The notes under the pieces were generated by a model. It did not search any database. It had not been told where the DNA came from and worked only from the letters and a program-made list of their open reading frames with translations. A DNA stretch of 64,000 nucleotides from Pectinophora gossypiella. Taxonomy: Eukaryota > Arthropoda > Insecta > Lepidoptera > Gelechiidae. Numbering within the stretch: position 1 is the first letter of the stretch; every line of letters begins with the position of its first letter. This document shows, piece after piece, positions 33,561 to 45,800 of this stretch. The position numbers were made by a program, and so were the translations under genes. Where the stretch lies: NCBI RefSeq assembly GCF_024362695.1, contig NC_065406.1:3720001-3784000 (forward strand), written 5' to 3'.

Positions 33561-33903
33561 CTATGACGGAAGCACGTTACGGACACTTTTTTTTTTAGTA
33601 AAACGTCTACAAAAGAGCTTTCTATTACGACTTGGTAGGTATTTTTCTATTTTACTTTACACTAGCTTTTTTTTAGAAATCATGATGAGGTTAGTTTATC
33701 TTGCGACGTGTGTACCTGTGATTAGCCCAATTGGCATAAGTACACTTAGCTTAGTTTGTGTTATGTTACTTTACACCCAGCAACAACAAGTAAATTATAC
33801 ATATAGGTATGTATAAGTAGGTAAGTATTGTAATTTTAACATTGTACAGCTTTTAGCCTAAGTAGGTATTTATTAAATGCCGTCGGGAACTAATCTATAA
33901 AAA

Positions 33904-33935
33904 TGACGTCACACTTATGACGTGACGTGACGTCA
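33904..33935. promoter_or_regulatory. cluster of TGACGT (CRE-like) sites
   Basis: Perfect TGACGTCA octamers at 33904-33911 and 33928-33935, with TGACGT half-sites at 33918 and 33923 between. Four sites in 32 bp is dense. CREB/ATF factors bind this octamer; use here is an inference. Confidence 0.4.
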
Positions 33936-35299
33936 GTGATGAAGCTACACTCACACCCCGGACACTTCATACAAAACATTTCATTTTACACAGACACATT
34001 GATGTTATCGTACACGCACATCTGTGTGTGTGACGTCTGACGCCATACGATTGAACACTAAAGTGAGACCCAGGGGGTGAGGTACACCTAGCTCAGCCTC
34101 TGGTGGGGAGCGGAGAGTTGCCGTTCTATACGTAGTATTATTCCTTATAAATATTAATAATAATATAACACTTTTATTGCACACAAATTCCTTATCTATG
34201 TTTAAATAATACAAGATCCAAGCGTTTGAGTCCTCCTGACGTATAGTAATGTAGGATTATACATTAGTGCCCAACTCCTGACATAAGAACCAATATGACA
34301 GAAAAAGTAGAGCTAAAGCATTTCAAAATAAATCTGAATAAAAACAATATAATAAAAACACAAAGAACGACCATACTAATATAAAACAACAATATATCAT
34401 CAATTACGCCGTTCTATATGCGTACACGCACGTTAATTGTTTGTGGAATTTCGGGTGCAAGTGAATTGTTCGTTGAAGCGCAGCGCCGCGTGCGGTGTGA
34501 CGGATGGCGCCGGTGAGTTGCTGTAATTGTGCGCCGGCGCAAGGAGACGCCATGTTTGATGGAAGTCGTGGACATTTTTTCAATGTTTTGCATTGCGGGG
34601 AACACAGCCGAGGTATCAATCAGGTTCTTACATGATAGACTCTGGCACGCCATGTCCAAAAGTATCGACTTTATTTTTTTATTAATTAATCACTAATCGC
34701 TCACATGTTTGAGGTCGTAAGTACATTCGATTGAATTCTCATCCAATAGGTACATAAAGCTTGACTAGACTGGACTTATTAAAACCATGGCGTTCAACAC
34801 TTGGCTGGACAAATGAATAACACTGAAACACTGATGGTTCTAATCGCGGCATTAAACGCAACATTATAATAATAATAATAACATTTGGGTAACGTAACAA
34901 ATCAAAGTGTATTATTTTATTGAAACCTTTTTTTATTCATTTTTTGACGTGACTTATTGTACTTTTGTTTCCCTCGGATGGCATTATTCTCACTTCACAT
35001 AATTACACTTACCTACCCACATTGGTTTTAAAATTAGCTAAACCTAAAACAAAAAGATTTGTCTCGATATCTTACAAGTGTCTCTTCCTTTTGTCCCACA
35101 GCGCGGAACGTTTATGGTCACCATACCGGATGCAGTGGTGACAAATGATTATGTTCACGGATTATTGGCGCGACATCCCTGCTGATGGCGCGACCACACC
35201 GCGGAGATCCCCATCACTCATAATATTACATCTTTACGGAATTACTAAATTAGTGTCTCGAACCGGAGTAAAAAACTACGCTCAAGTAGTTAATAAAAA
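33936..35299. other. gene-free stretch
   Basis: Contains an (ata)n tract at about 34865-34882 and a weak tail of LINE family S near 34940. Short minus-strand frames at 34404-34659 overlap in two frames and look random. Confidence 0.4.
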
Positions 35300-35319
35300 T
35301 TCTTTCATTTCAGACTAAT

Positions 35320-35785
35320 TCAAATTCAAATATCTTTATTTTCAGACTATTGTCCATAGATGTTAGTAACATAGTACTTAATAGTAGTGTTAGTAGACAA
35401 ATATTTATTTATAAGGAGAATATAACACAAATTAGGGCGAAGGACGTAATATACGATCCCGACGACCCGATTACTCTAGCCATAGAGGCAGCTAATCAGC
35501 TCGCGACACCAAACACTTCAGGACCCCGATACCGACCCCGCCAGCGTGGTCGACGATTTCCCTCATTCAGCGCTTATAGCTATCGACCCGCTAGGGTCGA
35601 TTAATTCTTTCAAATATTTTTCCTCTCAGAGGACGCCCTGAGCCGAGGTTCGCGCCCAACTGGGCACCCTCAGGCCTGTTGTCTTAAACGTTGTACCGGG
35701 TGAGAGCCTTCAGCGCTCCCCATTTGTCCGGCCAAGTAGTTAATGCCATCTGCGGCAAATCTACAATAAGTCACGTCAAAAAAAA
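35320..35785 (+). mobile_element. LINE/SINE family S, longest copy
   Basis: Ends 'gccaagtagttaatgccatc', 'gcggcaaatctacaataag' and a poly-A at 35777-35793. Upstream are 'agcgcttatagctatcgacc', 'gtcgattaattctttcaaat' and 'gacgccctgagccgaggttc', shared with 46660-46900 and 42290-42420. A plus frame at 35350-35604 ends in a basic RPRQRGRRFPS segment, perhaps the C-terminus of a LINE protein. Confidence 0.6.
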
Positions 35786-36265
35786 AAAAAAAACAAATTA
35801 GAGCCGCCTAGTGCAGCGGCAACCATCGCGCCATCAATGGCGACTCCCAGCGTTCCACCCACACACCCAGGATGCTGTTGGAATGGTGCTCAATTTTGTT
35901 GGGGGAGGAGGGGTTTAACGTTCGTGGGCTTAAGTTACTCAGAAATCGGCTAAGGACATCATAAAGTTCATTCTCTTTTCTATCATAATGTATTTAGGAT
36001 TCCATTGGCTGCTCCGTATTCGCTGCAACACCGAGGAAGTCTTCTTGCGTTAATGCCCTTTGAGCCATACCTATAATAGCTAAGTCACGTAAAAAACAGG
36101 AGTAAATGTTTATTGGATAGATAGATAGATAAAACACTTTATTGTGCACAATGGACACACGATACAGAAATAAGGACAACATATACAGAAAGGCACAACA
36201 CGCGGCCTTAGGATGTCTATCAATGATTAAAAGATAAGAAGATTAATTGTAATAAAATTCAACTT
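35786..36265. other. gene-free stretch
   Basis: Nothing recognisable apart from an end-like 'aaaacactttattgtgcaca' block at about 36130, which resembles a LINE 3' tail. Confidence 0.35.
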
Positions 36266-36684
36266 CAATGAGGGACTTTCAGGCTACGTCCCCCAAAAAA
36301 TATAGATGGCGCTGTACAAAGTTGCCTTCGTTTAACCTCCTAATTTCATGGATAGCAGACATAAAACACCTATTGCCCATACCCATTTATACCCAATAAA
36401 TGATGACCCTTGTTATTACACCCAGACACAACACATCTTCCACCCATTATTATTCTGATCTTAATAAAGAGAAGCAATAATATGTACCAACAAAATTCTA
36501 TACCACATCTGATCCAAATATCAAACAAAAGAATATTTTTATATATGCCCCTGCCATTACATATTTTTTTTGAAAAATTATGTACTTACCCGAGCAATGA
36601 GAAAATAGGTAATTATCACGTTAAATCTGTACAACGCCATCTATATTGTTTTTGGGGAACGTAGCCAGGAAAGTCCCACATTGC
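36266..36684 (+). mobile_element. most complete non-autonomous P-like element
   Basis: Both ends are present: the left starts caatgagggactttc and the right is the inverted copy (gaaagtcccacattg). Next inward on each side is a 'tatagatggcgctgtac' block and its inverse. Arms are about 60 bp and the total is about 420 bp. The inside is the reverse complement of the THAP-start zone ('atgacccttgttattacacc'). No intact frame remains. Confidence 0.65.
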
Positions 36685-36810
36685 GATGACAGAAATCGTT
36701 TGTGTGAAACCATTGTAATTTCGATGACACTAAATTATTGTTGGCAATAAATAAAGCTAGAAATGTAGGTTGAGGCAACACTCATAAAACATGTGTTATA
36801 TGTATAAGAA

Positions 36811-37146
36811 CAGCCTCCGTAGTCTAGTGGTAAGAGCGTTAGGCTCACGATCTGGAGGTCCGGGTTCGATTCCCGATGGGGACATTGTCGAAATCACTTT
36901 GTGAGACTGTCCTTTGTTTGGTAAGGACTTTTCAGGCTTGAATCACCTGATTGTCCGAAAAAGTAAGATGATTCCGTGCTTCGGAGGGCACGTTAAGCCG
37001 TTGGTCCCGGCTATTAGCCGTAAAAACACCTCCACCAACCCGCAGTGGAGAAGCGTGGTGGAGTATGCTCCATACCCTCTCCGGTTGATTGAGAGGAGGC
37101 CTGTGCCCAGCAGTGGGACGTATATATAGGCAGTTTATGTTATGTT
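36811..37146 (+). repeat. SINE-A copy, near full length
   Basis: Head 'cagcctccgtagtctagtgg', B box 'gggttcgattcccgat', core 'ccgtgcttcggagggcacgt', tail 'cctgtgcccagcagtgggac', ending in a tatgt-rich repeat. The clearest example of the family with 62251-62576. Confidence 0.8.
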
Positions 37147-39202
37147 ATGTATAAGTAGGTAAGTATGTGTTTCATTATAATGTGTCACTTCACTTCATTT
37201 CTATACACTATGCTGAAAAACCTTCATCTTCGCATTATCTAGCTTACAAATAACTCTAAGATAAAAATAATTCATTTATAATCAGTTATTTCCTGAGGAA
37301 ATTCGTAATTTGTGCCCACATAACTACTAGTTTAATCTAAAACATTCTTTTGGCGGCTTTTTAACTTTTTTATTACTATAAAGTCGTTAAACTTTGACAC
37401 TTTTTAGTGTCAACTTTATCTTTTCAATCAACAGATTTTGAGTGCACGTCACTAACGTTTCTCTAGTGATCATTGGTTAAGTTGCTTCGGCGAGCTTATC
37501 TACTGATGTTTTCTTAACACGTAGTATTATTCCTTAGGAAGGGGAAGGCCAAGAAGAGCTCACATGGAACAGAAGGTGAAGGTGGCCTTTGATAGACAAG
37601 AATGGAGAACGCTACACCGACAAGAGCGTGACTCTTAAATTAGTGATGTGATGAGTATCATTCCTTATTCTATGACACTACTTGTAGCCGCACTTCGTGT
37701 GTTAGCCGTAACATATATACTATACACCTCTGCCTATCCCTTCGGGGACACAGGCGTAATGCTATGTTTAATAAATATTATATTCCGATGTGGGAGCGCT
37801 GAAGTCATGTTAAATGCTATTTGAGGGTTTCTCTGTTTCAAGCCGAAGTGACTCCCTTGAGACGTCGTGGCGAGATCTCGTCAAGCCGTTTTTTGTAAGC
37901 CACGTTATTTTAGTTTTTTACGCTTCTAATAGATACTTAGCACTTAAGTAGCTCATGTTGTGACGCAAAAATAGATTGGCATTCCTAATAAAAAAATAAG
38001 TGAGATAGGTATCTTATCTAAAATAGTTTTGAAGCCCGCGATCCTTTTTTGTAGACACTTAAATCCAAAATACTCTTTTAATAGTACTAGACCATGAAAC
38101 AACTCGTTGTGGTTGTTCATAGCTGGCGAAGAGTGGGTGTATTATATATTCAAATTAAACAAACAATCGAACGTCTCATCCGCTTGAAACTACTGCAGCT
38201 TCTCACAACCTGTACAGCCGGGGAAAAGAAGCTGCAAGAAAAACCTCACAGAAACCTAAACGTTCTTTAAAAAAAATAAACATACTTAAAATATTTTTAT
38301 ACAATTGAGTAATCAGTTATATAATATCAATTCTCATACAGTTAATCCCATGTATTCATATCTTCTAAATAATCACTAACTTTATAATAACCTTTTTTGT
38401 AAAGTTTCTGTTTAACTACTGTCTTAAAACAGTTGAAAGGCAAAATCAGAATGTCAATGGGAATCTTATTGTAAAAACGTACACATTGCCCCTTAATCAC
38501 ATTGGGATATGTTTTTCTTCAACAAAACCATAAGTAATTTCTTTCAAATAATTTCAATCCAGGTAAAAATTGATACCACCAATTTTAACTGAAATTAGCT
38601 TGTCTACTGCGAGATTTTCGTAACAAAAATCACAACCAAATGTGATTTTTCAAAAAAGTGCTCAAGTGGTTTTTTCTGTAAGGCGTACATTTTGAAGCTC
38701 AATCCAAGCCAAACCTATCTGAAACCCATCTACCAACATGGAACAGTAAGTACTCAGCCTGAGTAACACAATCCGGCGCGGCGGGCGGATTTCGGCGAAG
38801 CTTCGTAAATAGCGACCACCCTGCGCAAGCGCATATCAGTTACACCGCCGCGCCGCTGTCGCCGCCGTCACCAGACCGTGACCTGTCGACCTGACACTGT
38901 CATGCTAACTCACAATTACTATGTCAGGAAATAGATCTATATGGCCCTAGGATCTTGCCAATCACGGATTATTCGCCTACAAAACATAAATATAAAAATC
39001 TCTATAAAAATAACAACATCACAAGCATGTTTGATATATTTTCAAACATAAATTATAAACACACGCTCATAAACCCTAGCGGCATAGGCAGAGCCATAAA
39101 TAATCAAAGACAACTAAATTACAGCCACTGTTGATACGAAGTCCTAAGAACCTTATGGTGACAAGGGCTCAGCTAACCCATAATAATAGGCTAGTTTCCA
39201 AC
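37147..39202. other. gene-free stretch
   Basis: Positions 37546-37650 are a LINE C-terminus: the plus frame GRPRRAHMEQKVKV then AFDRQEWRTLHRQERDS and a stop. Positions 38755-38930 form a CpG-rich island with gccgcc runs and no open frame. The remainder is plain. Confidence 0.45.
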
Positions 39203-39620
39203 TAGTCAAATCAGTTACTTTTTACTAAACGTCATCATCATTATCAATTTAACAGCCACACTCTTGTCGGTGTAGCATTTTCCATTCCAGTCTATCAAAG
39301 GCCAATTCCTTGACTTCCCTATAAGACACGACGTTAACCTTTTCTTTAATCTGTTCCATGTAAGCTCTTCTTGGTCTACTAAACGTCAAAACATGAAATT
39401 ACTATGGTATTTGTATGAAAAAGCAACCTATGACGTCATAGAAAAACGTGACAAAATGTCGCAATTATTATTAAATTTTTCTTTATTAAAATTCATAAAT
39501 TATTAAGTTCAAAATAGGAGAAAGAAAACGTTTTTTGCACCTTTAGATACTTATGTCTTTGTTTAGTAATTAGAATTTCATAATTTATCTTTGACTTAGG
39601 AAATTACCCAATTATACATC
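39203..39620 (+). mobile_element. MITE family G (left half) with a LINE insertion
   Basis: Starts 'taggctagtttccaactagt' like 50708. At 39235-39376 it is interrupted by 142 bp flanked by an exact 12-bp duplication, tactaaacgtca (39223-39234 and 39377-39388). The insert, read on the minus strand, encodes a LINE C-terminus (PRRAYMEQ, 'ELAFDRLEWKMLHRQ') and ends in an (atg)n tail. Confidence 0.7.
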
Positions 39621-40990
39621 ATGTTAGAAAGGGCACAATCCCTTAGTCAGATTTTGCGAGTTTGCGACATATCTGGGTAAAAGGCAGCTGAACGTGTTCT
39701 ATGTTTTTTTTTTATTTGCTCCCAGTCCAGCATTCAAGCTCTTTGTCATTTCATAAACTTTACTTTGATGCATAAGCAATCTAAATATACAATTTTGCTC
39801 ACTTGAACAGTCACTAAGGCATTTTCAAAGTGCCTGTTTCTTAGTCCGTCGGCATTTATTTCCCGACCAATCAAAACACTATCTTTATTACTAAGCACGC
39901 CATACATTTAGCCCGCACTTTAAACGTAATAAATCTGATTAAATCAGCGACTCATTTAGCCTAAAGATTTCAAAGCTTCGAAATTTGTCCTGACAAAATT
40001 TACTGCTACAACTCTTGCGCTTGGCGAAGTATAAATTGATATCTGGGCGGTGTGGTAGCTAGAAAAAATTACAAAGGCGCGTCGCGTCGCTCACATGATG
40101 AGTAGTCATAGCTGTATCTAGGTTTTTTTTAGGAGTAAATGGAAGTGCAGTCGTAGCGATGCACTTGAGACGGGGCGCTGCGGAATCGACGCGGCATGTA
40201 CCAGCGATGTGGATATGATGGAGCACACACCTACATACCAAAGGAAACTTCTGCTAGCCATTGTTCGACATATAGTGCTGCATGATAACTTTAAATCTTA
40301 AGAATCATAACATAACATTTTTAATTAATCATAACACTTTGATTATAATTATATTTGTGTCTTCTGGCATCACAACTTGTCAGTTAACATTGTGTCGAAA
40401 GGGATATAAGGGATATATATTATATACCTACCTAATATTATCGCTAAGTCGGAGAAAAAAATAACGCTATCAATAAAACTACAACACACCTAAAAAGTAC
40501 TTCTAAAAGTACCTAAACGAATTTAAATTTTAATAATATTTTGCTTCACTATATGGAAATCCACACATGTTTTTTTTTTTTACGTGACTTATTGTAGATT
40601 TGCCACACGTGGCATTAACTACTTAGCTGAGGCATTAACTTCTTGGCTGACCGGACTTGAACTTACCATACTGCACGTATACATTATGCCGTCGCTTGAG
40701 AATTCGAGATCAAAGCGGTCTGCGCGCACGCAAGTGTGCCTGCAACATGGAGGTCGCATTGCTCCTCGGGGGATACTCGAAAAAACTTTGTATGTTTTGT
40801 AAGTGATATTTTATTAAGACACTTTAGTTGGAGCCGAACGGGAGCAGTATTAGCATGGTTTGGGTTACAATGAGCTATGAAAGGATTTGTGCGGAAGTGT
40901 AGTTCGGTGTAGATTGTTGCCATAGCACTAGCTTCATGGAAGCTCTTATAAAACCAGGCGGCCTATATCGGGCGGGACCTTTCGTTGTAA
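39621..40990. other. gene-free stretch with LINE tail
   Basis: An inverted family S tail lies at 40571-40640 ('ttacgtgacttattgtagat', then 'gccacacgtggcattaacta'). No exon or regulatory motif is supported elsewhere. Confidence 0.4.
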
Positions 40991-41008
40991 GTAGTAAACA
41001 GTACGGGA

Positions 41009-41424
41009 ATGCGATCCCGATCTCACTAATTTTTCGGGGTTCATCCCGAAGCATAATATGACGAGATCCCATCCGAGATTGCCGGGATTGGGCGAATCTC
41101 CTTGATTTATACTTGTTGTTTTGATTATTCTGATTTCCAAAGGAAACTTAATTATTTATTTAGTAATACTGAGAAGAATCATCATCATCGTTATCAGCCG
41201 TACGTATACTGAAGAATAAAGGTTTTCCTCTATTTGTTTTCTTTCAAAAAATATTTTGTTTTAATTAACTTCACTATCACAAACAAGCAATTTTCATCGT
41301 TTTCAGCCATCATAACATTACATTTAAAAAAAAATACATTTAGAAAATTTCGGGATCTCGCGGGATTGATATTTCCAATCCCGCGGGATCTCGAATTTGC
41401 GATCTCGAGTCAGGATTGCATTCC
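41009..41424. mobile_element. MITE with gggaatgc ends
   Basis: Ends gggaatgcgatcccgatctc and its inverse near 41398-41424 (gatctcgag, 'ggattgcattccc'). A second inner palindrome, 'cgggatctcgcggga' and 'tcccgcgggatctcg', lies at 41350-41393. Ends of this sort occur in hAT-type MITEs; no clear duplication was found. Confidence 0.5.
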
Positions 41425-41624
41425 CTAGTCACAGTACAATACAATGTTATACGTGTCGGGACAAACCCTCTTGGGGTTTAACGACGTCATATTAATCGGT
41501 AATGTTTGTAACAAAGCTTTGTAACAATAAATGTATAAATAAATATATAGATTTTATCTATTGTGTATGTAGGTTAGAGAGTCGAGATCATATCTCGACC
41601 GACAGACGCTATACGCTAACCAGC

Positions 41625-41790
41625 CTGGGCTGCATGACAACCGCGCCCGCGCGGCGCGAATTTTATCGAGCGCTTGGACCAATAAACGATACGAATGCTA
41701 TCTACGTAGATAGACGTCAAACGGCTATTGGTCAAATACCAGGATATAGTTCGCGCTGCGCTTCTCGCGATTACCGTGCAGAGCCTACTG
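41625..41790. mobile_element. palindromic MITE (family P2)
   Basis: The central palindrome 'aatgctatctacgtagatag' sits between ggaccaataaacg and 'ggctattggtcaaat', with outer arms rich in cgcgc. A related copy at 61450-61570 has the same central part in the opposite orientation. Confidence 0.55.
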
Positions 41791-41857
41791 GATTGATTGC
41801 GATAATTTAGATTCAAGTATCTTCTGCATAAGCCTTGTTTTGTTTTGTTCAAATACT

Positions 41858-42027
41858 GAATGGCGACCACGTGTCGGACGATGCTCAGTGGGTAGGCCCG
41901 CTACAAGGTGGACCGACGATCTGGTGAAGGTCGCGGGAAGCCGCTGGATGCGGGCAGCACAGGACCGATCGTCGTGGAGATCCTTGGGGGAGGCCTATGC
42001 CCAGCAGTGGGCGTCGTACGGCTGATG
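41858..42027 (+). mobile_element. RTE LINE 3' fragment
   Basis: Frame 'EWRPRVGRCSVGRPATRW' then TDDLVKVAGSRWMRAAQDR and 'LGEAYAQQWASYG' followed by a stop: the last 60 residues of the RTE protein broken at 5277-7107. Only the end is left. Confidence 0.75.
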
Positions 42028-42849
42028 ACTTAGGTATAAATCTTATCGCAAAAATGCATGACCTATCAAATATCAATACCCGTTTGTTATCAAAGCCATA
42101 ATTAAATATGCTAACAAATCCAAATGCAATGACGACTATTTTTATTAACCTTGGCTCAATTATTGTTATCAGCTGTGAATTAAATCTGATCCGATTATAG
42201 GAGTGATACTGAAATTTAAATTAAGTATCTTATTATTTTAAAATAATTATCTCTATAGTCAGTATAAGTTTGTCTGTGTACCTATTCTTTCAAATATAAT
42301 CCACTCAGACGACGCCCTAAGCCGAGGTTCGCGCCTAATTGAGTACCATCAGGCCTGTTGTCTTAAATTTTGTAAGTACCCATTTCTCCGGCCAAGTAGT
42401 GAATGCCATGTGTGGCAAATCGCTCGCTTCTTTTGTTTTCTTCAAGATTCCACTGTTTAGTTTTTTAGGTCTGTAGCTATACCAACACAAACATTTTAGA
42501 AGTTCGTCTTCCGCCAGGCTAGGCAGGGCAGGCTGGTTAAGCTTCGTACCTTAGACTTAGGTTAGACTTCTTCAGAAATTACCATTTCGAAAAACAATAC
42601 AAAATATATATACATAGATACATAGGTAAGGTACTAAATGCTCGTTTACAAAGTCCCCAAATCTTCTCGAAAATAAAATGTGATTGATCTTCTCAATAAT
42701 CCTTAAAACTATCTGTCATTAAGGCGGAACCAAAGAAAACCCAAAAAAATAAACGAAAATGATTGATTGTGATAATTTAATGTAATTATTGTGATAGTAG
42801 CGTGGGTATATAATTAGGATTACTTAAGGGTTAATTGTTCATAGTTGAC
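42028..42849. other. upstream region of astacin gene 1
   Basis: Contains a family S fragment at 42290-42420. The last 50 bp hold the TATA box. No other gene is seen. Confidence 0.45.
42807..42813 (+). promoter_or_regulatory. TATA box of astacin gene 1
   Basis: TATATAA lies 43 bp before the ATG at 42850, so transcription should start near 42838 and leave a 5' UTR of roughly a dozen bases. Confidence 0.55.
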
Positions 42850-45800
42850 ATGATGCTCAGGTTCTGTGTTCTCCTATGTGCTGTGGGACTGGCGGTGGGT
42901 GCGCCGCCGGCGCCGCAACGGACCCAGGCCGACATTGATGAGCTTAGACAGATCCTGTCTAAGGCGAAGCCAGGTACGCCATTGTAACACTTATACACAC
43001 AGACACCTTACAGACATGTTAATACAGACCCCCCCCCCCCTTTTTACAGACATACATACATAAACAGCCTATATACGTCCCACTGCTGGGCACAGGCCTT
43101 CCTCAACCAACCGGAGGGGGTATGGAGCATACTCCATCACGCTGCTCCACTGTGGGTTGGAGGTGTTTTTACGGCTTTTATAGCCAGGACCAACGGCTTA
43201 ACGTGCCCTCCGAAGCACGGAATCATCTTACTTTTTGAGACAATCAGGTGATTCAAGCCTGAAAAGCCTGTTTTTACAGACATCTTAATATATTTCCACT
43301 TCAGCACACACTTATCTACGATCTATCGAAGAGTAGGCAGACAGAACAGTTAACCAAGGAGTAAGTATCAGGTATATCTACGTAGAAAGCCCATTGTGTT
43401 TAATTTGACTAGAACGTCTCAATGCTTCACATTTTTGTCAGGTCAAATGTTAATCGAGAAATAGCAGGTAAAATCGGTCTCTCCACAAGTCGCGGTCTTG
43501 TGATATCTTCACCTAATCTCGCCAGAAAGAGTCAAACCATCTTTTCCGGGGTGGTAAACCCCATTGCATGTCCGCCAATCCAAAATGCACCGACTGAAAA
43601 GGTCATCTAAATCACACTTTAGTGTTTAGATCAGTGGTTCTTAACTGATGGTACGCGGGCCCCTGAAACCTTCCAAAGTGGTCCGCGAAGTCATCCATAA
43701 TCATCAATATTATTAAAAATAATAAAATATTAAGTAAATAACAATTCGCGTCACAAAAATCGCATAAATTTACTTTAAAAATAATAATAATTATTTTTGA
43801 TTATTATTAATTTCAAATCCGTATCTATAACAGAAATATAAAATAAATAAAACAGAAATCTCGTGAACCAATAATAAATAATAATGTTTAAAATCCGTCG
43901 ACTTAATTTTTGGTCTGGATTATGATTTTAAACTTTGCTTATCTATAATCTTCGTTTCGTAATATTTTCTTTTATGTTGTGGGTTGTGAGGTGGATTACC
44001 AACGTCACCAACCCTGGTGTCTGGGTTATTATTTAGCCGCCTTAGGCCCCTGACATGACTCATGAAACGACTACGTGCTTACATCAGTAAATAGTAACCG
44101 GAACCAACGGCTTAACATGCCTTCCCAAGACGGATCATCTTACTATACTTTGTTTGTTTTTTTTTTTTTAATTTTGACCATTCACTCACCAGGCGATGGC
44201 AATCTGGAGGAGGCGATGGCGGAGCGTCCGTGGTCAAGCGCATGGGAGAACAGCGGCAAGTACCAGGGAGACATCATACTGACTGATGACCAGATAGAGG
44301 ATATGGTCGCGGAATACTCTAGCGCCGAGCAGAGGAATGGCATGGCCAACCCGAACACCCGCTGGCCTGGCAACACCATTATTTATGAGTTCGCCGCTGG
44401 ACATTTCTGTAAGTTGGTTTTGGTTGATTGCTGATGTTTAGTCACATACATACAGTCACGCCTATTTCTCAGCGGGGTAAGAGAGCCTATGAAATTCCTG
44501 CGATCGCATTTGCAGCCATCCTGACACTCTTCTCTTGCTTCCCCCACATTCATCAGTCGTTTCATACAGGCACGCTGCCGCGCTGGTTCAAAGTATCGTA
44601 TAGATCCTTTTCTAAGGACATTTCCAATTTGGTCAATGTACGTCCTTCTAGATCTTCCTCTGCCAGCCCTACCACCAACCTTCGCTTTATATACTGCTTT
44701 TGTAATCCTATTATCCTTCACCCGTTGTATTTGTCTAAACTAACTTAAAATATTCCCTTCTCAGTCTTAGTCACTATATCGTCTTTTACACCACATCTCT
44801 CTCTTATGACACTGGTTCTCACTCTATCACTCAATTTAACACAGCAGATGTTGAAGTTGTCATTTATTTAATACATTGATGGATGAAAGGAAAACTACAT
44901 GTTCAAAGCAGCTATAACTACTTATGCAGCTTTTGCTTTCAATTAAATCTGTTAGATATTTGCAGAGGGGCTTTTTTTTTTAAATTGTTTATCTAAACGT
45001 AACCTTTTTATCACCAGCTACCGCCCAGCAGAATGAAATCATGTCATCTTTCAACATGTTCAACACAAGGACTTGTGTCAGGTTCCGTCGGCGAACCAAC
45101 GAGCACGATTTCGTCAGGATCACGGTAAGATATTCTATCATCTTCTCTCATGTGGGGTCAATGATCGACTTCATCATCAACCGTGGTCAGGGTTACTATT
45201 CCGCTGAAAGTCCATGGCCCATGTAATAACTACATACTTACTTAGGTAAATAGTAAGTATCATTTTACTTTCGGACAAATGGATCAGCCTGCAATGTCTT
45301 AACCAAACTAGAGGTCACAAAGGGGTTTTTGTGATATTTTCCCACGGGTATTCGAACCCAGGACCTCAAAATCATGAGCGCAACACTCAGAATCAGAATC
45401 CATCACGTTGAGGAGAACATTATTATAGATCGAATTAGGTATACGAAAAGCCAGAGGTATGACGTGATAGTGTAAACGCAATCCGGTCTATACGGGTTGC
45501 GCTATCGCGAGGGGTGCGATAAATATCGCAGGCTTCGATAAAACGACGCAGCAAGTGCTGGTTACGGCTAATTAAAGCCGCGCGCGATATCCTAACAATG
45601 CAGATGCAGACCGCATTCTATACTTTCTTTCCCTTCCAGTCTCTGGATTGGAGACAGAGAACTCAAAAGTTACAGGAATTATCAATTCTTTTCCTAAAAG
45701 GGCTGGAGCGACGGCTGCTACGCCCACGTGGGGTACATGCGCAACTTCGGCGCCCACACCTTCAACATCGCATGGCCAGGCTGCTCTAACCGCATGATCA

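Noticed and set aside
34404..34659. overlapping minus-strand frames in a GC-richer patch
   Set aside because: Two frames overlap with no domain or splice support; probably chance.
35350..35604. 84-residue frame as an independent gene
   Set aside because: It leads directly into the family S repeat end, which recurs elsewhere in the window, so it is better explained as a LINE remnant.
36838..36882. tRNA gene suggested by A and B boxes
   Set aside because: The same sequence recurs as the head of SINE-A and SINE-B at several places and does not close into a clean acceptor stem.
43030..43040. poly-C tract as a functional motif
   Set aside because: A ten-base homopolymer next to a SINE insertion; likely simple slippage or assembly noise.
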